Positions 38,594-48,568 are shown, counted from the first letter of the stretch. The stretch: 64,000 nt of DNA from Micromonospora sp. HM5-17 (GCF_003762835.1 NZ_RJWA01000005.1:1-64000), one strand, 5' to 3'. Translations and numbers: made by a program. Notes: generated from the letters alone by a model not told the origin.

Positions 38594-38806
38594 ATGCCGG
38601 AGCGGAGGAAGCTGCACAGGGGCGACCGGGTGAGCTGGCGCAGCCACGGTTCCCGCGCGTACGGCACCGTCCAGGAGGAGATCACGGAACGGACGTACGC
38701 CGCGAAGCGTACGGTCGCCGCGTCGAGGGAGAATCCGCAGTACCGGGTCCGGACCGACGACGGACGGGACGCGGTGCACAAACCGGAGGCGCTCGACGAT
38801 GAGTAG
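38594..38806 (+). CDS. DUF2945 (Hva1/TUDOR-like) protein
   Basis: A 70-residue basic protein with the DUF2945 fold: KLHRGDRVSWRSHGSRAYGTVQ, then YRVRTDDGRDAVHKPEAL. These small SH3-like domains are thought to bind nucleic acids, but function is not established. It overlaps the DUF3140 gene by 8 bp, so the two are coupled and likely form a unit. Confidence 0.87.
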   Translation: MPERRKLHRGDRVSWRSHGSRAYGTVQEEITERTYAAKRTVAASRENPQYRVRTDDGRDAVHKPEALDDE

Positions 38807-39224
38807 CCGCGACGACGGCCGCGACATCGTTCGGGAGTTCCGGGACGCGGTCAACATGAATCCGGGTGAGCTGGACCGGTGGCTCGCCACCGACGCCTCG
38901 AAGGCGGTCGGCTGGCGCCACGACGGTGGCGAGTCGGTCGGTCACGAGTCCGGGCGGCGGATCATCGAGCTGTTGCGCAAGCGGACCAACCAGTTCACCG
39001 AACGCGACCTCGCCCACATGCGCAAGGTCGTCGGGTACGTCCGCCGACACATGGCCCAGCGGCCCGCCGGCGACGTCCGGAACACCCGCTGGCGGTACTC
39101 GCTGATGAACTGGGGCCACGACCCGTTGAAGGAGCCGCTGCCGCCACCCGGCGGCCCGTCGCGGAAGGCGCTGCAGCGGCATCGGGCCGCGGAGCGGTCG
39201 GCGCGCCAGACCCGGCGTGGGTGA
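38799..39224 (+). CDS. DUF3140 domain protein
   Basis: A 141-residue protein with the DUF3140 fold: IVREFRDAVNMNPGELDRWL, TDASKAVGWRHDGGESVGHESG, and FTERDLAHMRKVVGYVRRHM, ending in a basic tail. Its N-terminus overlaps the DUF2945 gene. The same domain pair is widespread in actinobacteria and some proteobacteria and occasionally linked to DNA repair or Ku-like loci, but no function is established. No second component is visible. Confidence 0.87.
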   Translation: MSSRDDGRDIVREFRDAVNMNPGELDRWLATDASKAVGWRHDGGESVGHESGRRIIELLRKRTNQFTERDLAHMRKVVGYVRRHMAQRPAGDVRNTRWRYSLMNWGHDPLKEPLPPPGGPSRKALQRHRAAERSARQTRRG

Positions 39225-39316
39225 GCCGGCGCCCGGCCGGGTCCGTTGCCGCCCGTCGCGGGCGGAGCGCCCCGGGCGAGGCTCGGTGCGGATGTGGTGG
39301 CCCGAACGGCGGATCG

Positions 39317-42004
39317 TCAGTGGCCGGCGCTGTTCCAGTCCGCGCCGACGCCGACCGTGACCTCCAGCGGCACCGCCAGCGGATAGGCCCCGCCCATCTC
39401 GCGGCGAACCAGCTCCTCCAGCGCCGCCCGCTCGCCCGGCGCGACCTCGAAGACCAGTTCGTCGTGGACCTGGAGCAGCATCCGGGACCGGAGCCCGGCC
39501 TCGCGCAGCGCGGCGTCGATGTGCAGCATCGCCACCTTGATGATGTCCGCCGCCGAGCCCTGGATCGGCGCGTTGAGCGCCATCCGCTCGGCCATCTCGC
39601 GCCGTTGCCGGTTGTCGCTGACCAGGTCCGGCAGGTAGCGACGGCGGCCGAGGATCGTCTCGGTGTAGCCGTCGTGCACCGCCCGCCTGACCACCGACTG
39701 GAGGTAGTCACGGACTCCACCGAACCGGCTGAAGTACTCCTCCATCAGGGCCCGCGCCTCGTCGGCCGGGATACCGAGCTGCTGGCCGAGCCCGAAGGCG
39801 CTCAGGCCGTACGCCAGGCCGTAGTTCATCGCCTTGATCTTGCGCCGTTGGTCGCTGGTGACCTCGGTCAGCGACACGCCGAAGACCGACGAGGCGGTGA
39901 CGGCGTGGAAGTCGGCACCCGAGTGGAACGCCTCGATCAGCGCCGCGTCGCCGGAGAGGTGCGCCATGATCCGCATCTCGATCTGGCTGTAGTCGGCGGT
40001 GAGCAGGCACTCGTAGCCCGGCCCCACGACGAACGCCCGGCGGATCCGTCGGCCCTCCTCCGTCCGGATGGGGATGTTCTGGAGGTTGGGGTCGGTCGAG
40101 GAGAGGCGGCCGGTCGCCGCCACGGTCTGGTGGAAGGTGGTGTGGATCCGGCCGTCGTCGGAGACCGACTTCAGCAGGCCGTCGACGGTCGACTTGAGTC
40201 GGGCCACGTCGCGGTGCCGGAGCAGGTGCTCCAGCAGCGGGTGGGGCTGCTGGGCGTAGAGCCACTGCAGGGCGTCGGCGTCGGTGGTGTAGCCGGTCTT
40301 GATCTTCTTGGTCTTGGGCAGGCCCAGTTCGGTGAAGAGGATCTCCTGTAGTTGCTTCGGGGACCCGAGGTTGAACTCCCGGCCGATCACCGCGTACGCG
40401 GCCTGTGCCACCGCCTTGACCTCGCCGGCGAAGTGCGCCTCCAGCTCCGACAGGTAGTCGGTGTCGGCCGCGATGCCGGTCCGTTCCATCCCGGCGAGGA
40501 CCTCGACCAGCGGCAGCTCCACCTCGGCGAGGAGCCGCGCCGACTGCTCGCCGGCGCGGGACAGCTCACCGGCGAGCGCGTCCGCGAGGTCCAGGGTGGC
40601 CCGGGCCCGCAGCATGAGGTTCTGCTCGACCTCGCCGTCGTTGCCCATGCCCTCGAAGGCGAGCTGCCCGGTGTCGGGGGTGTCGACCCGCAGTTCCCGG
40701 TGCAGGTACCGCAGGGCCAGGTCGGTCAGGTCGTAGGAGCGCTGGTCGGGGCGGGCCAGGTAGGCGGCGAGCGCGGTGTCCCGGGTGACCCCGCGCAGCG
40801 TCCAGCCGTGCGCGGCGAACGCCAGCAGCGCGGGCTTGCTGTCGTGCAGCACCTTGGGCCGGGCCGGGTCGGCGAGCCAGGCCGCCACGGCCGCCTCGTC
40901 GGCCGGCTCCAACGCGGCCGGGTCGAACCAGCCGGCGGCACCGGTCGCGGTGGCCACCGCAACCCCGGTCAGGCTGCCCGTCCCGCGGCCGAAGGTGCCG
41001 GTCACGGCGATCCCGACCGGGGTGCCGACCGGGGTGTGCTCGGCGAGCCAGCCGGCCACCTCGCCGGCCCCGAGGACCTTTCCGGCCAGGTCGAAGCCGG
41101 CCTCGGCCTCCGGCTCCACCGCGTCGAGGTACTGGTAGAGCCGATCCCGGAGGATGCGGAACTCGAGGGTGTCGAAGACCTGGTGCACGGCCTCCCGGTC
41201 CCAGCCGGGCCAGCGGGCGTCCTCGGGGCGCAGCGGCAGCTCCAGGTCGGAGACCAGGCAGTTGATCTCGTAGTTCCGGATGACGTCGGCGAGCCGCTCC
41301 CGCAGGCTCTCCCCGGCCTTGCCCTTGATCTCGTCAGCCCGGGCCACCACGCCCTCGACGCCGCCGTACTGGTTGATCCATTTTGCGGCGGTCTTGGGGC
41401 CGACGCCCGGCACCCCCGGGAGGTTGTCGCTGCTCTCGCCAACCAGCGCCGCGAGGTCGCGGTAGCGCTCGGGGCCGACGCCGTAGCGAGCGGTGACCGC
41501 CGCCGCGTCCATCCGGGCCAGGTCGGAGACGCCCTTGCGCGGGTAGAGCACGGTGATCCGGTCGTCGACCAGCTGGAAGGCGTCTCGGTCACCGGTGCAG
41601 ATCAGCACCGACATGCCCTGGTCACGGGCCTGGCAGGCGAGGGTGGCGATGACGTCGTCCGCCTCGTAGCCCTCCTTCTCCACCACCGGGATCCGCAGCG
41701 CCGCGAGGACCTCCTTGATGAGGCTGACCTGGCTCTTGAAGTCGGTCGGGGTCTCGCTGCGGCCCGCCTTGTACTCCGCGTAGCGCTCGGTGCGGAAGGA
41801 GTGGCGGGAGACGTCGAAGGCGACGGCGATGTGGGTGGGCTGCTCGTCCCGCAGCACGTTGATCAGCATCGAGGTGAAGCCGTAGACCGCGTTGGTGGGC
41901 TGCCCCGTGGTGGTGGAGAAGTTCTCGACCGGCAGGGCGAAGAAGGCCCGGTAGGCCAGGGAGTGACCGTCGAGCAGGAGCAGGCGCGGCGTAGAGGCTG
42001 TCAC
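39317..42004 (-). CDS. polA: DNA polymerase I
   Basis: A 895-residue polymerase for gap filling in excision repair and Okazaki fragment processing. The N-terminal 5'-nuclease domain (LLLLDGHSLAYRAFFALP, then PGVPGVGPKTAAKW) is followed by an exonuclease-fold domain that lacks the acidic DxE and other catalytic residues, as is usual in actinobacteria, so it has no proofreading. The polymerase domain keeps motif A (DYSQIEMR), B (RRKIKAMNYGLAYG) and C (QVHDELVFE). The GTG start gives MTASTPRLLLLDGHS. Confidence 0.96.
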   Translation of the reverse strand: MTASTPRLLLLDGHSLAYRAFFALPVENFSTTTGQPTNAVYGFTSMLINVLRDEQPTHIAVAFDVSRHSFRTERYAEYKAGRSETPTDFKSQVSLIKEVLAALRIPVVEKEGYEADDVIATLACQARDQGMSVLICTGDRDAFQLVDDRITVLYPRKGVSDLARMDAAAVTARYGVGPERYRDLAALVGESSDNLPGVPGVGPKTAAKWINQYGGVEGVVARADEIKGKAGESLRERLADVIRNYEINCLVSDLELPLRPEDARWPGWDREAVHQVFDTLEFRILRDRLYQYLDAVEPEAEAGFDLAGKVLGAGEVAGWLAEHTPVGTPVGIAVTGTFGRGTGSLTGVAVATATGAAGWFDPAALEPADEAAVAAWLADPARPKVLHDSKPALLAFAAHGWTLRGVTRDTALAAYLARPDQRSYDLTDLALRYLHRELRVDTPDTGQLAFEGMGNDGEVEQNLMLRARATLDLADALAGELSRAGEQSARLLAEVELPLVEVLAGMERTGIAADTDYLSELEAHFAGEVKAVAQAAYAVIGREFNLGSPKQLQEILFTELGLPKTKKIKTGYTTDADALQWLYAQQPHPLLEHLLRHRDVARLKSTVDGLLKSVSDDGRIHTTFHQTVAATGRLSSTDPNLQNIPIRTEEGRRIRRAFVVGPGYECLLTADYSQIEMRIMAHLSGDAALIEAFHSGADFHAVTASSVFGVSLTEVTSDQRRKIKAMNYGLAYGLSAFGLGQQLGIPADEARALMEEYFSRFGGVRDYLQSVVRRAVHDGYTETILGRRRYLPDLVSDNRQRREMAERMALNAPIQGSAADIIKVAMLHIDAALREAGLRSRMLLQVHDELVFEVAPGERAALEELVRREMGGAYPLAVPLEVTVGVGADWNSAGH

Positions 42005-42081
42005 GATAGGCGACTCTAGTCGGACCCCCCGACAGCGGGACCACCCCCGGGGCCCGCGCGCGTCGCCGGCCCCGGGCGGCC

Positions 42082-42891
42082 TCACAGGACCTTGGCGAGG
42101 AACGCCTGGGTTCGCTCGTGCCGCGGGTTGGCGATCACCTCGCGGGGCGGCCCGGATTCCACCACCACGCCGCCGTCCATGAAGACCAGCGAGTCGCCCA
42201 CCTCGCGGGCGAAGCCGATCTCGTGGGTCACGACGATCATGGTCATCCCGTCCCGCGCCAGGTCCTTCATCACGTCCAGCACCTCGCCGACCAGTTCCGG
42301 GTCCAGTGCGCTGGTCGGCTCGTCGAAGAGCATCACCTTCGGCTGCATGGCCAGCGCCCGGGCGATCGCCACCCGCTGCTGCTGGCCCCCGGAGAGCTGC
42401 CCGGGATAGGCGTTGAGCTTGCTGGCCAGCCCGACCCGGTCCAGCAGCTCGATGCCCCGCTGGCGGGCCACGGCCGCGGGCTCCCGGCGGACCCGCAACG
42501 GCGCCTCGATCACGTTCTCCAGGGCCGTCATGTGCGGGAACAGGTTGAATCGCTGGAACACCATGCCGATCGACCGGCGCTGCGCGACGACCTCCTTCTC
42601 CCGCAGCTCGTACAGCTTGCCGCCGCGCTCGCGGTAGCCGACCAGCTCGCCGTCGACCCAGATCCGGCCGGCGTTGATCTTCTCGAGGTGGTTGATGCAG
42701 CGCAGGAAGGTCGACTTGCCCGAGCCGGACGGCCCGAGCACGCAGCAGACCTCGCCGGCGCGTACCTCGAGATCGACGCCGCGGAGCACCTCGAGGTGAC
42801 CGAAGGACTTGTGCACGTTCTCGGCCCGCACCATCGGGCCGGACTCGGCGGCCGACGGGGCGGCCTGCGCGGGGATCGTCGCCTCGGTCAT
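42082..42891 (-). CDS. Polar amino acid ABC transporter ATPase (GlnQ-like)
   Basis: A 269-residue ATP-binding subunit. Walker A is GPSGSGKST, the signature [16 protein letters not shown], Walker [15 protein letters not shown], and [11 protein letters not shown] for the switch His. It is of the GlnQ/HisP class for polar amino acids. The reading frame starts in the permease stop (ATGA overlap). It shares an operon with a permease and a binding protein, so it powers one importer. The open frame extends further 5' but the ATG in the overlap is the better start. Confidence 0.94.
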   Translation of the reverse strand: MTEATIPAQAAPSAAESGPMVRAENVHKSFGHLEVLRGVDLEVRAGEVCCVLGPSGSGKSTFLRCINHLEKINAGRIWVDGELVGYRERGGKLYELREKEVVAQRRSIGMVFQRFNLFPHMTALENVIEAPLRVRREPAAVARQRGIELLDRVGLASKLNAYPGQLSGGQQQRVAIARALAMQPKVMLFDEPTSALDPELVGEVLDVMKDLARDGMTMIVVTHEIGFAREVGDSLVFMDGGVVVESGPPREVIANPRHERTQAFLAKVL

Positions 42892-43874
42892 CGGGCCGTC
42901 TCCGTCCCGCCGGGGGCGCCGCCGCTCTCCGCGGTGACGTTGCGCAGCCGGAACCGGGCCCGCTCGGACCGGCCGTAGCCCTTCCCGTAGTGCCGTTCCA
43001 GGAAGTACTGGCCGACCAGCAGGACGCTGGTCAGGAGCAGGTACCACAGACAGGCGGCCACGTACATCGGGAAGATCTGGAAGGTGCGTTTGCCCACGGC
43101 GTCGAGCTGGAAGAACAGCTCCATGCTGACCGGCACGTACATCAACAGCGAGGTGTCCTTGAGCATCGCGATCGTCTCGTTGCCGGTCGGCGGAATGATC
43201 ACCCGCATCGCCTGCGGGAGCACCACCCGACGCAGCGTCTGGCCGCGGGTCATGCCCAACGCCCCGGCCGCCTCGGTCTGCCCCGGGTCCACCGACTGGA
43301 TCCCGGCCCGGACGATCTCGGCCATGTACGCGGCCTCGGAGAGCGCCAGCCCGAGCAGACCGGCCATGAACCCGGTCAGCAGGTCGCGGGAGTCGAAGCC
43401 GAACAGCCGCAGCTCAAGATTGTCGATGCCGAAGAGCCGCCCGAGATGGGTGTCGAACGGCACCCCGAACTCGATCCGGCTCCAGAGGATGCCGATGTTG
43501 CCGAAGACGGCCAGCAGTACCAGCCGGGGCACGGCCCGGAAGAACCAGGTGTAGAGCCAGGCGACCCCGCGCAGGATGGGATTGGGTGAGAGCCGCATGA
43601 CCGCGACCACCACCCCGAGCGCCACCCCGATCAGCATCGCGCTGATCGTCATCAGCACCGTGCCGCGCACCAGCCCGTCGATGATCGGCGGGCGGAACAT
43701 GTGGTCGATCATGAACGACCACTGGAACGCGTCGTTCGTCAGCAGGACGTGCAGGAACATCGCGGCCAGCACGGCCAGCACTGCGACGGTGACCCAGCGT
43801 CCGGGGTGACGGACGGGCACAGCCTTGATCGGCTCCGGCCGTGCCCGTTCGGTCGCGGTCTTCTCGGCGGTCAT
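42888..43874 (-). CDS. Polar amino acid ABC transporter permease
   Basis: A 328-residue HisM/GlnP-type permease. It has an N-terminal hydrophobic helix after a cytoplasmic leader ([18 protein letters not shown]), then [23 protein letters not shown]. The EAA motif is [28 protein letters not shown], which contacts the ATPase. It then has several further membrane segments and a C-terminal basic tail. It overlaps the ATPase by the ATGA junction. Upstream is the binding protein gene, separated by a 19-bp tandem duplication. Confidence 0.94.
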   Translation of the reverse strand: MTAEKTATERARPEPIKAVPVRHPGRWVTVAVLAVLAAMFLHVLLTNDAFQWSFMIDHMFRPPIIDGLVRGTVLMTISAMLIGVALGVVVAVMRLSPNPILRGVAWLYTWFFRAVPRLVLLAVFGNIGILWSRIEFGVPFDTHLGRLFGIDNLELRLFGFDSRDLLTGFMAGLLGLALSEAAYMAEIVRAGIQSVDPGQTEAAGALGMTRGQTLRRVVLPQAMRVIIPPTGNETIAMLKDTSLLMYVPVSMELFFQLDAVGKRTFQIFPMYVAACLWYLLLTSVLLVGQYFLERHYGKGYGRSERARFRLRNVTAESGGAPGGTETAR

Positions 43875-43875
43875 C

Positions 43876-43913
43876 TCACATCACGGGTTGATCGTCACGT
43901 CACGGGTTGATCG
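43876..43913. repeat. 19-bp tandem duplication between the binding protein and permease genes
   Basis: Two adjacent 19-bp copies (43876-43894 and 43895-43913) differ at one position. The second copy contains the binding protein stop codon, and the first lies in the short space before the permease start. It probably arose by slippage; it moves the permease start by one unit relative to the binding protein stop. Confidence 0.85.
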
Positions 43914-44799
43914 CCGGAGCGGTGATCGCCCCGTCGCCGACCTTCCACTTCTCCAGCACGGTCCGGTACGACCCGTCGTCGATCAGCGCCTTGACCGCGT
44001 CCCGCACCGCCTCGGCGAAGGCGGTCTGGTCCTTGGCGACCACATAGCCGTACGGGGCGGCGTCGTACATCTTGTCCAGCAGCTCGAGCTGGCCGCCGGA
44101 CTGGGTGACCGCGTACGCGCTGACCGGGTAGTCGGCCAGCATGGCGTCGTCCTTGCCGGAGACCACGGCCGCGGTGGCCGCGTCCTGGCCCGGGAACTGG
44201 TCGATGGTGATCGCCGGCTTGCCCGCGTCGGTGCACGCCTTCGACCGGGCCTGGATGTCCTCGACCTGGACGGTGTCCTTCTGCACGGCGATCTTCTTGC
44301 CGCAGGCGTTGTCGAGGGTGACCCCGGCCGGGTTGCCCTTCCTGGTCGCCCACTGGGTGCCGACCTGGTAGTAGCTGACCATGTTGGCCTGGGCCTTGCG
44401 CTCGTCGTTGATGGTGAACGACGAGACGCCGACCTCGTACTTGCCGGAGTTGACCCCGGCGATGATGTCGCCGAAGTTCGCCGAGACGAACTCGGCCTTC
44501 AGGCCGAGCTTCGCGGCGACCGCGGTGAAGAGTTCGACGTCGAAGCCGATCACGGTCTTGCCGTCGGTGTCGAGGAACTCCGCGGGGGCGTACGTCGAGT
44601 CGGTCCCGACGACGATCTTGCCATCGGCCTTGATCGCGTCCGGCACCTTGGACGCGAGGGCCGAATCCGGCGCCGCGGACACCGACGGGCCGGACCCGGC
44701 GGGCGTCTCCTCCTCCCCGCAGGCGGCGAGGGACAGGCTGAGCAGAGCGGCCCCGGCGATGCTGAGCGCCCGCCGCCGGCCTCTTGTCGTCGTGAACAT
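43900..44799 (-). CDS. Polar amino acid ABC transporter substrate-binding lipoprotein
   Basis: A 299-residue lipoprotein. The signal ends in SLAAC (lipobox Cys27). The mature part has the SBP_bac_3 pattern: KIVVGTDSTYAPAEFLD, GFDVELFTAVAAKLGLKAEF, EVGVSSFTINDERKA, and the hinge VSGKDDAMLADYPVSAY. Substrate is probably a polar or acidic amino acid; the sequence does not decide. GGAGG lies 5 nt before the ATG. It is the first gene of the polar transport unit and lies only 34 bp after livF, so all eight genes may be one transcript. Confidence 0.93.
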   Translation of the reverse strand: MFTTTRGRRRALSIAGAALLSLSLAACGEEETPAGSGPSVSAAPDSALASKVPDAIKADGKIVVGTDSTYAPAEFLDTDGKTVIGFDVELFTAVAAKLGLKAEFVSANFGDIIAGVNSGKYEVGVSSFTINDERKAQANMVSYYQVGTQWATRKGNPAGVTLDNACGKKIAVQKDTVQVEDIQARSKACTDAGKPAITIDQFPGQDAATAAVVSGKDDAMLADYPVSAYAVTQSGGQLELLDKMYDAAPYGYVVAKDQTAFAEAVRDAVKALIDDGSYRTVLEKWKVGDGAITAPAINP

Positions 44800-44833
44800 G
44801 TGATCCTCCTGATTACCGGGCCAGCGGGCACGG

Positions 44834-45544
44834 CTAGGCCACGCCCAGGTACGCCTCTTTCACCGCGGGGTCGTGCAGCAGGTCGGCTCCGGTGCCGCTC
44901 TTGACGATCCGTCCGGTCTCCAGCACGTACGCCCGATGCGCCCGGGCCAACGCCTGCTGCGCGTTCTGCTCGACCAGCAGGATCGTGGTGCCCTGGGCGT
45001 TGATCTCCGTGATGATCGAGAAGATCTGCTGGATCAGCATCGGCGCCAGCCCCATCGAGGGCTCGTCGAGCAGCAGCAGCTTGGGGCGGCTCATCAGGGC
45101 CCGGCCCACGGCGAGCATCTGCTGCTCCCCGCCGGAGAGGGTGCCGCCGGGTTGCTTGCGCCGTTCGGCCAGCCGGGGGAAGAGCTCCATCACCCGGGCC
45201 AGGTCCTTGGCCACCTCGGCCCGGTCCCGCCGGGTGTAGGCCCCCATCTCCAGGTTCTCCAGCACCGTCATGCCGGGGAAGATGCCCCGCCCCTCCGGTG
45301 CCTGACAGAGCCCGCGACGGACCCGCAGGTCGGCCCGGAGCCTGGAGATGTCCTCGCCGGCGAAGCGGATCCGGCCCGAGGCGATCGGCCGGATGCCGGA
45401 GATCGCCCGCATCGTCGTGGTCTTGCCGGCGCCGTTCGCGCCGATCAGCGCCACGATCTCGCCCTCGTCGACGGTGAGGCTGATTCCGTGCAACGCCTGG
45501 ATCCGCCCGTAGAGCAGGCTGACGTCCTCGATCTCAAGCAGCAT
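44834..45544 (-). CDS. livF: Branched-chain amino acid ABC transporter ATPase (LivF)
   Basis: A 236-residue ATPase. Walker A is GANGAGKTT, the signature LSGGEQQMLAVGRALM, and Walker B LLLLDEPSMGLAP; the EPSMGL form is characteristic of LivF. Its start overlaps the end of livG by 11 nt. It is the last Liv gene; 34 bp separates it from the polar importer. Confidence 0.94.
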   Translation of the reverse strand: MLLEIEDVSLLYGRIQALHGISLTVDEGEIVALIGANGAGKTTTMRAISGIRPIASGRIRFAGEDISRLRADLRVRRGLCQAPEGRGIFPGMTVLENLEMGAYTRRDRAEVAKDLARVMELFPRLAERRKQPGGTLSGGEQQMLAVGRALMSRPKLLLLDEPSMGLAPMLIQQIFSIITEINAQGTTILLVEQNAQQALARAHRAYVLETGRIVKSGTGADLLHDPAVKEAYLGVA

Positions 45545-46406
45545 CTTCCGGCACCCCCAGGTAGGCAGCGATCACCCGGGGGTCCTCGCGGACCTCGGCG
45601 GGGAGCCCTTCGGCGATCTTCTTTCCGAACTCGAGCACGACGATCCGGTCGGTCACGCCCATGACCAGGCGCATGTCGTGCTCGATCAACAGCACCGTGA
45701 TGCCCTGGTCCCGGATCTTGCGGATGAGCTGGAGCAGTTCCTCCTTCTCCGCCGGGTTGAACCCGGCCGCCGGCTCGTCCAGGCACAGCAGCACCGGATC
45801 GGTGGCGAGCGCGCGGGCGATCTCCAGCCGGCGCTGCTCGCCGTACGACAGGTTGCGGGCCATCTCGTGCATCCGGTGCCGGATACCGACGAACTCCAGC
45901 AACCGCTCGGCCTTCTCCCGGCCCTCGCGCTCCTCCCGCCAGTGCCGGGGCAACCGGAACAGCGCGGAGATCACGCTGGTCTTGTGGTGTGCGTCAGCAC
46001 CGACCTGGACGTTCTCCACGGCGGTCATCTCGGGGAAGAGCCGGATGTTCTGGAACGTCCGGGCCATGCCCATCCGAGTGATCTGGTGCCGCTTCTTCCC
46101 GGTGATCCGCTGGCCCCGGAACCGGATCTCACCCTCGGTGGGGCGGTAGATGCCGGTCATCGCGTTGAAGCAGGTGGTCTTGCCGGCGCCGTTCGGACCG
46201 ATCAGACCCAGGATCTCACCCTTGTACAGGGTGAAGTCGACCTGGTCCAACGCGACCACACCGCCGAAGCGCAGGGTGACGTTGTCCACCTCGAGCAGCG
46301 GCTCGCGACCGGCCTCGCCCGTCGCTCGTCCGCTGGTCGGCGCGGTCTCCGAAGCGGCCGGGCCGGCCTGCGCCGGCACCGTCGGCTTCTGCTCGGTCTC
46401 AGCCAC
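45534..46406 (-). CDS. livG: Branched-chain amino acid ABC transporter ATPase (LivG)
   Basis: A 290-residue ATPase of the high-affinity leucine/branched-chain importer. Walker A is GPNGAGKTT, the signature LSYGEQRRLEIARALA, Walker B VLLCLDEPAAGFNP, and HDMRLVMGVTDRI for the switch. The first 30 residues are a low-complexity leader. It starts GTG, inside the livM stop (8-nt overlap), and overlaps livF. Confidence 0.94.
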   Translation of the reverse strand: MAETEQKPTVPAQAGPAASETAPTSGRATGEAGREPLLEVDNVTLRFGGVVALDQVDFTLYKGEILGLIGPNGAGKTTCFNAMTGIYRPTEGEIRFRGQRITGKKRHQITRMGMARTFQNIRLFPEMTAVENVQVGADAHHKTSVISALFRLPRHWREEREGREKAERLLEFVGIRHRMHEMARNLSYGEQRRLEIARALATDPVLLCLDEPAAGFNPAEKEELLQLIRKIRDQGITVLLIEHDMRLVMGVTDRIVVLEFGKKIAEGLPAEVREDPRVIAAYLGVPEDAA

Positions 46407-47508
46407 CGACGGTCACCTCCTTGCGGCGGTCCTTGAGCTCCGCCGCGCGTCGTCGATTCGGGATGAGGCCCTGCGGCCGGAAGATCATCATGATGATGAG
46501 GATCACGCCGAAGGCGAGGAAGCGGAACTCGTACAGCTCGACACCGAGCACCTCGATGCCACGGAACCGCTCGATCAGGTAGGCCACCAGGCCCCCACCG
46601 ACGATCGCGCCGACGATGTTGCCGGAGCCGCCGAGGATCACCGCGGCCAGGATGATGATCGAGTTGAGCAGCTCGAAACTCTGCGAGTTGACGAAGTTCT
46701 GCTTACCCGCGAAGAGCGCGCCGGCCAGGCCACCGATGGCCGCTCCGATGGCGAACGCCCAGAGCTTGAACGTGAACGTCGGCACCCCCATCAGTTGGGC
46801 CGCGTCCTCGTCCTCTCGGATCGACACCCAGGCACGGCCGACCCGGCTGCGGGTCAGGTTCCGCACCCCGAACACGACGAGCAGGATCAGGGTCAGCACC
46901 AGCCAGTAGTACGGGCGGGCATCCAGCACGCCGAAGATCGGCCGCCCGTCGGCGTACTCGCCGGGCGGGTGCGGAATCTGGTTGAAACCCCGCTGTCCCT
47001 TGAGAAAACTGGAGCTCGTCGCGGCGATCCGGATCATCTCGGCGAAGCCGAGGGTGACGATCGCCAGGTAGTCGCCGCGCAGCCGCAGGGTCGGGGTACC
47101 GAGCGCGACACCGGAGATCGCCGTCAGGGCGATCGCTATCGGCACCACGGCCAGCCAGGGCCACAGGGTCTTGATGTCGCTGCTCGGCGAGGTCAGCACC
47201 GCCACGGTGTAGGCACCGACCGCGAAGAACCCGAAGTAGCCGAGGTCCAGCAGGCCGGCGAAGCCGACCACGACGTTGAGCCCGACGGCCAGCAGGACGT
47301 AGATGGAGATCGTGAACAGCACCTGGCCGAAGTTGGACTCGGTGGTCGGAATCGGCCCCAGGTACTGGTAGAACTCCTTGTTCGGCAGGGCGTAGAAGAA
47401 GATGATCACGGCGGCGAGCACCGACCACCGCACCGCGCGGGGTGCGGTGCGCCACCGTTCGCCGGCGGCCTGCCGGAAGGTCCGAATCCCCTGGGTGATG
47501 CCGCTCAT
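46399..47508 (-). CDS. livM: Branched-chain amino acid ABC transporter permease (LivM)
   Basis: A 369-residue permease. About eight hydrophobic segments are visible, including FTISIYVLLAVGLNVVVGFA, GLLDLGYFGFFAVGAYTVAV and WLAVVPIAIALTAISGVALG. TLRLRGDYLAIVTLGFAEM is typical of LivM, and the C-terminus is cytoplasmic. GGAG lies 7 nt before the ATG. The livM gene follows livH, with 76 bp between, and overlaps livG. Confidence 0.93.
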   Translation of the reverse strand: MSGITQGIRTFRQAAGERWRTAPRAVRWSVLAAVIIFFYALPNKEFYQYLGPIPTTESNFGQVLFTISIYVLLAVGLNVVVGFAGLLDLGYFGFFAVGAYTVAVLTSPSSDIKTLWPWLAVVPIAIALTAISGVALGTPTLRLRGDYLAIVTLGFAEMIRIAATSSSFLKGQRGFNQIPHPPGEYADGRPIFGVLDARPYYWLVLTLILLVVFGVRNLTRSRVGRAWVSIREDEDAAQLMGVPTFTFKLWAFAIGAAIGGLAGALFAGKQNFVNSQSFELLNSIIILAAVILGGSGNIVGAIVGGGLVAYLIERFRGIEVLGVELYEFRFLAFGVILIIMMIFRPQGLIPNRRRAAELKDRRKEVTVGG

Positions 47509-47584
47509 GCCTCTGCTCCACTTCGCCCGGTGCCGTGCCACAGCCCGGTCGCGCCGGACGGGATGACCCGTCTGCTTCGCCCGT

Positions 47585-48535
47585 TCACGCCCGTGCCCTC
47601 CCCAGCGACTCGCCGAGCAGCCCGGTCGGCCGGAACATCAGCAGCACGACCAGCACCGCGAAGGCGGCGAAATCCTTCCACTGCGAGCCGAACAGCTCCG
47701 AGGCGTAGTTCTCCACCAGCCCGAGCAGCAGCCCGCCCAGCAACGCGCCCCGCAGGTTGCCGATGCCGCCGAGGACCGCCGCGGTGAACGCCTTGAGCCC
47801 CAACAGGAATCCGACACTGTAGGTCACGGCGCCGATCCGGATGTCGTACAGCAGCCCGGCGACGCCGGCCATGGTCCCGCCGGCGATGAAGACCAACAGG
47901 ATGGTGCGGTCCCGGTTGACCCCCATCAGCGCCGCGGTGTCCGGATCCTGGGCCACCGCGCGGATGCCCCGGCCGAACCGGGTGCGGTTGATGAAGGTGT
48001 CGAGGCCAACCATCATCAGCAGCGCCGCGCCGATGATCAGCACCTCCATGACCCGGATCGGGGTTCCGGCGATGTGGAACAGCGGTTCGTTGCTGACCAG
48101 GTTCGGCACCCCCTGCGGCAATCGCCGGGTGAAGATTCCGAAGGCCTCGGAGATGGTGATCGAGGCGCCGATCGCGGTGATCAGAAAGGCCAGCGGCGGC
48201 GCGTTGCGGCGGCGCAGCGGGCGGTAGGCCACCCGCTCGATCACGGTCGCGGCCAGCGCCGAGGCGAGGGCCGCCACCACCATGGCGATCAACAGGTACA
48301 GCAGGATCGAGCCGAACCCACTGACCTTGGAGTCCTGGTTCAGGCCCAGCATGCTCCAGGTCCAGATCGCCGCGAAGGCGCCCGAGATGAAGACCTCGGA
48401 ATGCGCGAAGTTGATCAGCCTCAACACGCCGTAGACCAGCGTGTAACCGAGCGCAACCAAGGCGTAGATGGCGCCCTGGGCTAGGCCCGTCGTGGTGAGT
48501 TCCCCAAAGTGGGAGAACAGTCCGGTGAAGTCCAA
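47585..48535 (-). CDS. livH: Branched-chain amino acid ABC transporter permease (LivH)
   Basis: A 316-residue permease: GLAQGAIYALVALGYTLVYG and LRLINFAHSEVFISGAFAAI, the two Liv-type signature segments, then FGRGIRAVAQDPDTAALMGV before the coupling loop. It ends MFRPTGLLGESLG, as LivH should. The start is a TTG with GGAG 9 nt upstream. Between it and the binding protein gene is a hairpin that would favour higher livK mRNA. Confidence 0.93.
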   Translation of the reverse strand: MDFTGLFSHFGELTTTGLAQGAIYALVALGYTLVYGVLRLINFAHSEVFISGAFAAIWTWSMLGLNQDSKVSGFGSILLYLLIAMVVAALASALAATVIERVAYRPLRRRNAPPLAFLITAIGASITISEAFGIFTRRLPQGVPNLVSNEPLFHIAGTPIRVMEVLIIGAALLMMVGLDTFINRTRFGRGIRAVAQDPDTAALMGVNRDRTILLVFIAGGTMAGVAGLLYDIRIGAVTYSVGFLLGLKAFTAAVLGGIGNLRGALLGGLLLGLVENYASELFGSQWKDFAAFAVLVVLLMFRPTGLLGESLGRARA

Positions 48536-48568
48536 GGGAACATGCTCCAGGTTCGGCTCGGGACGACG

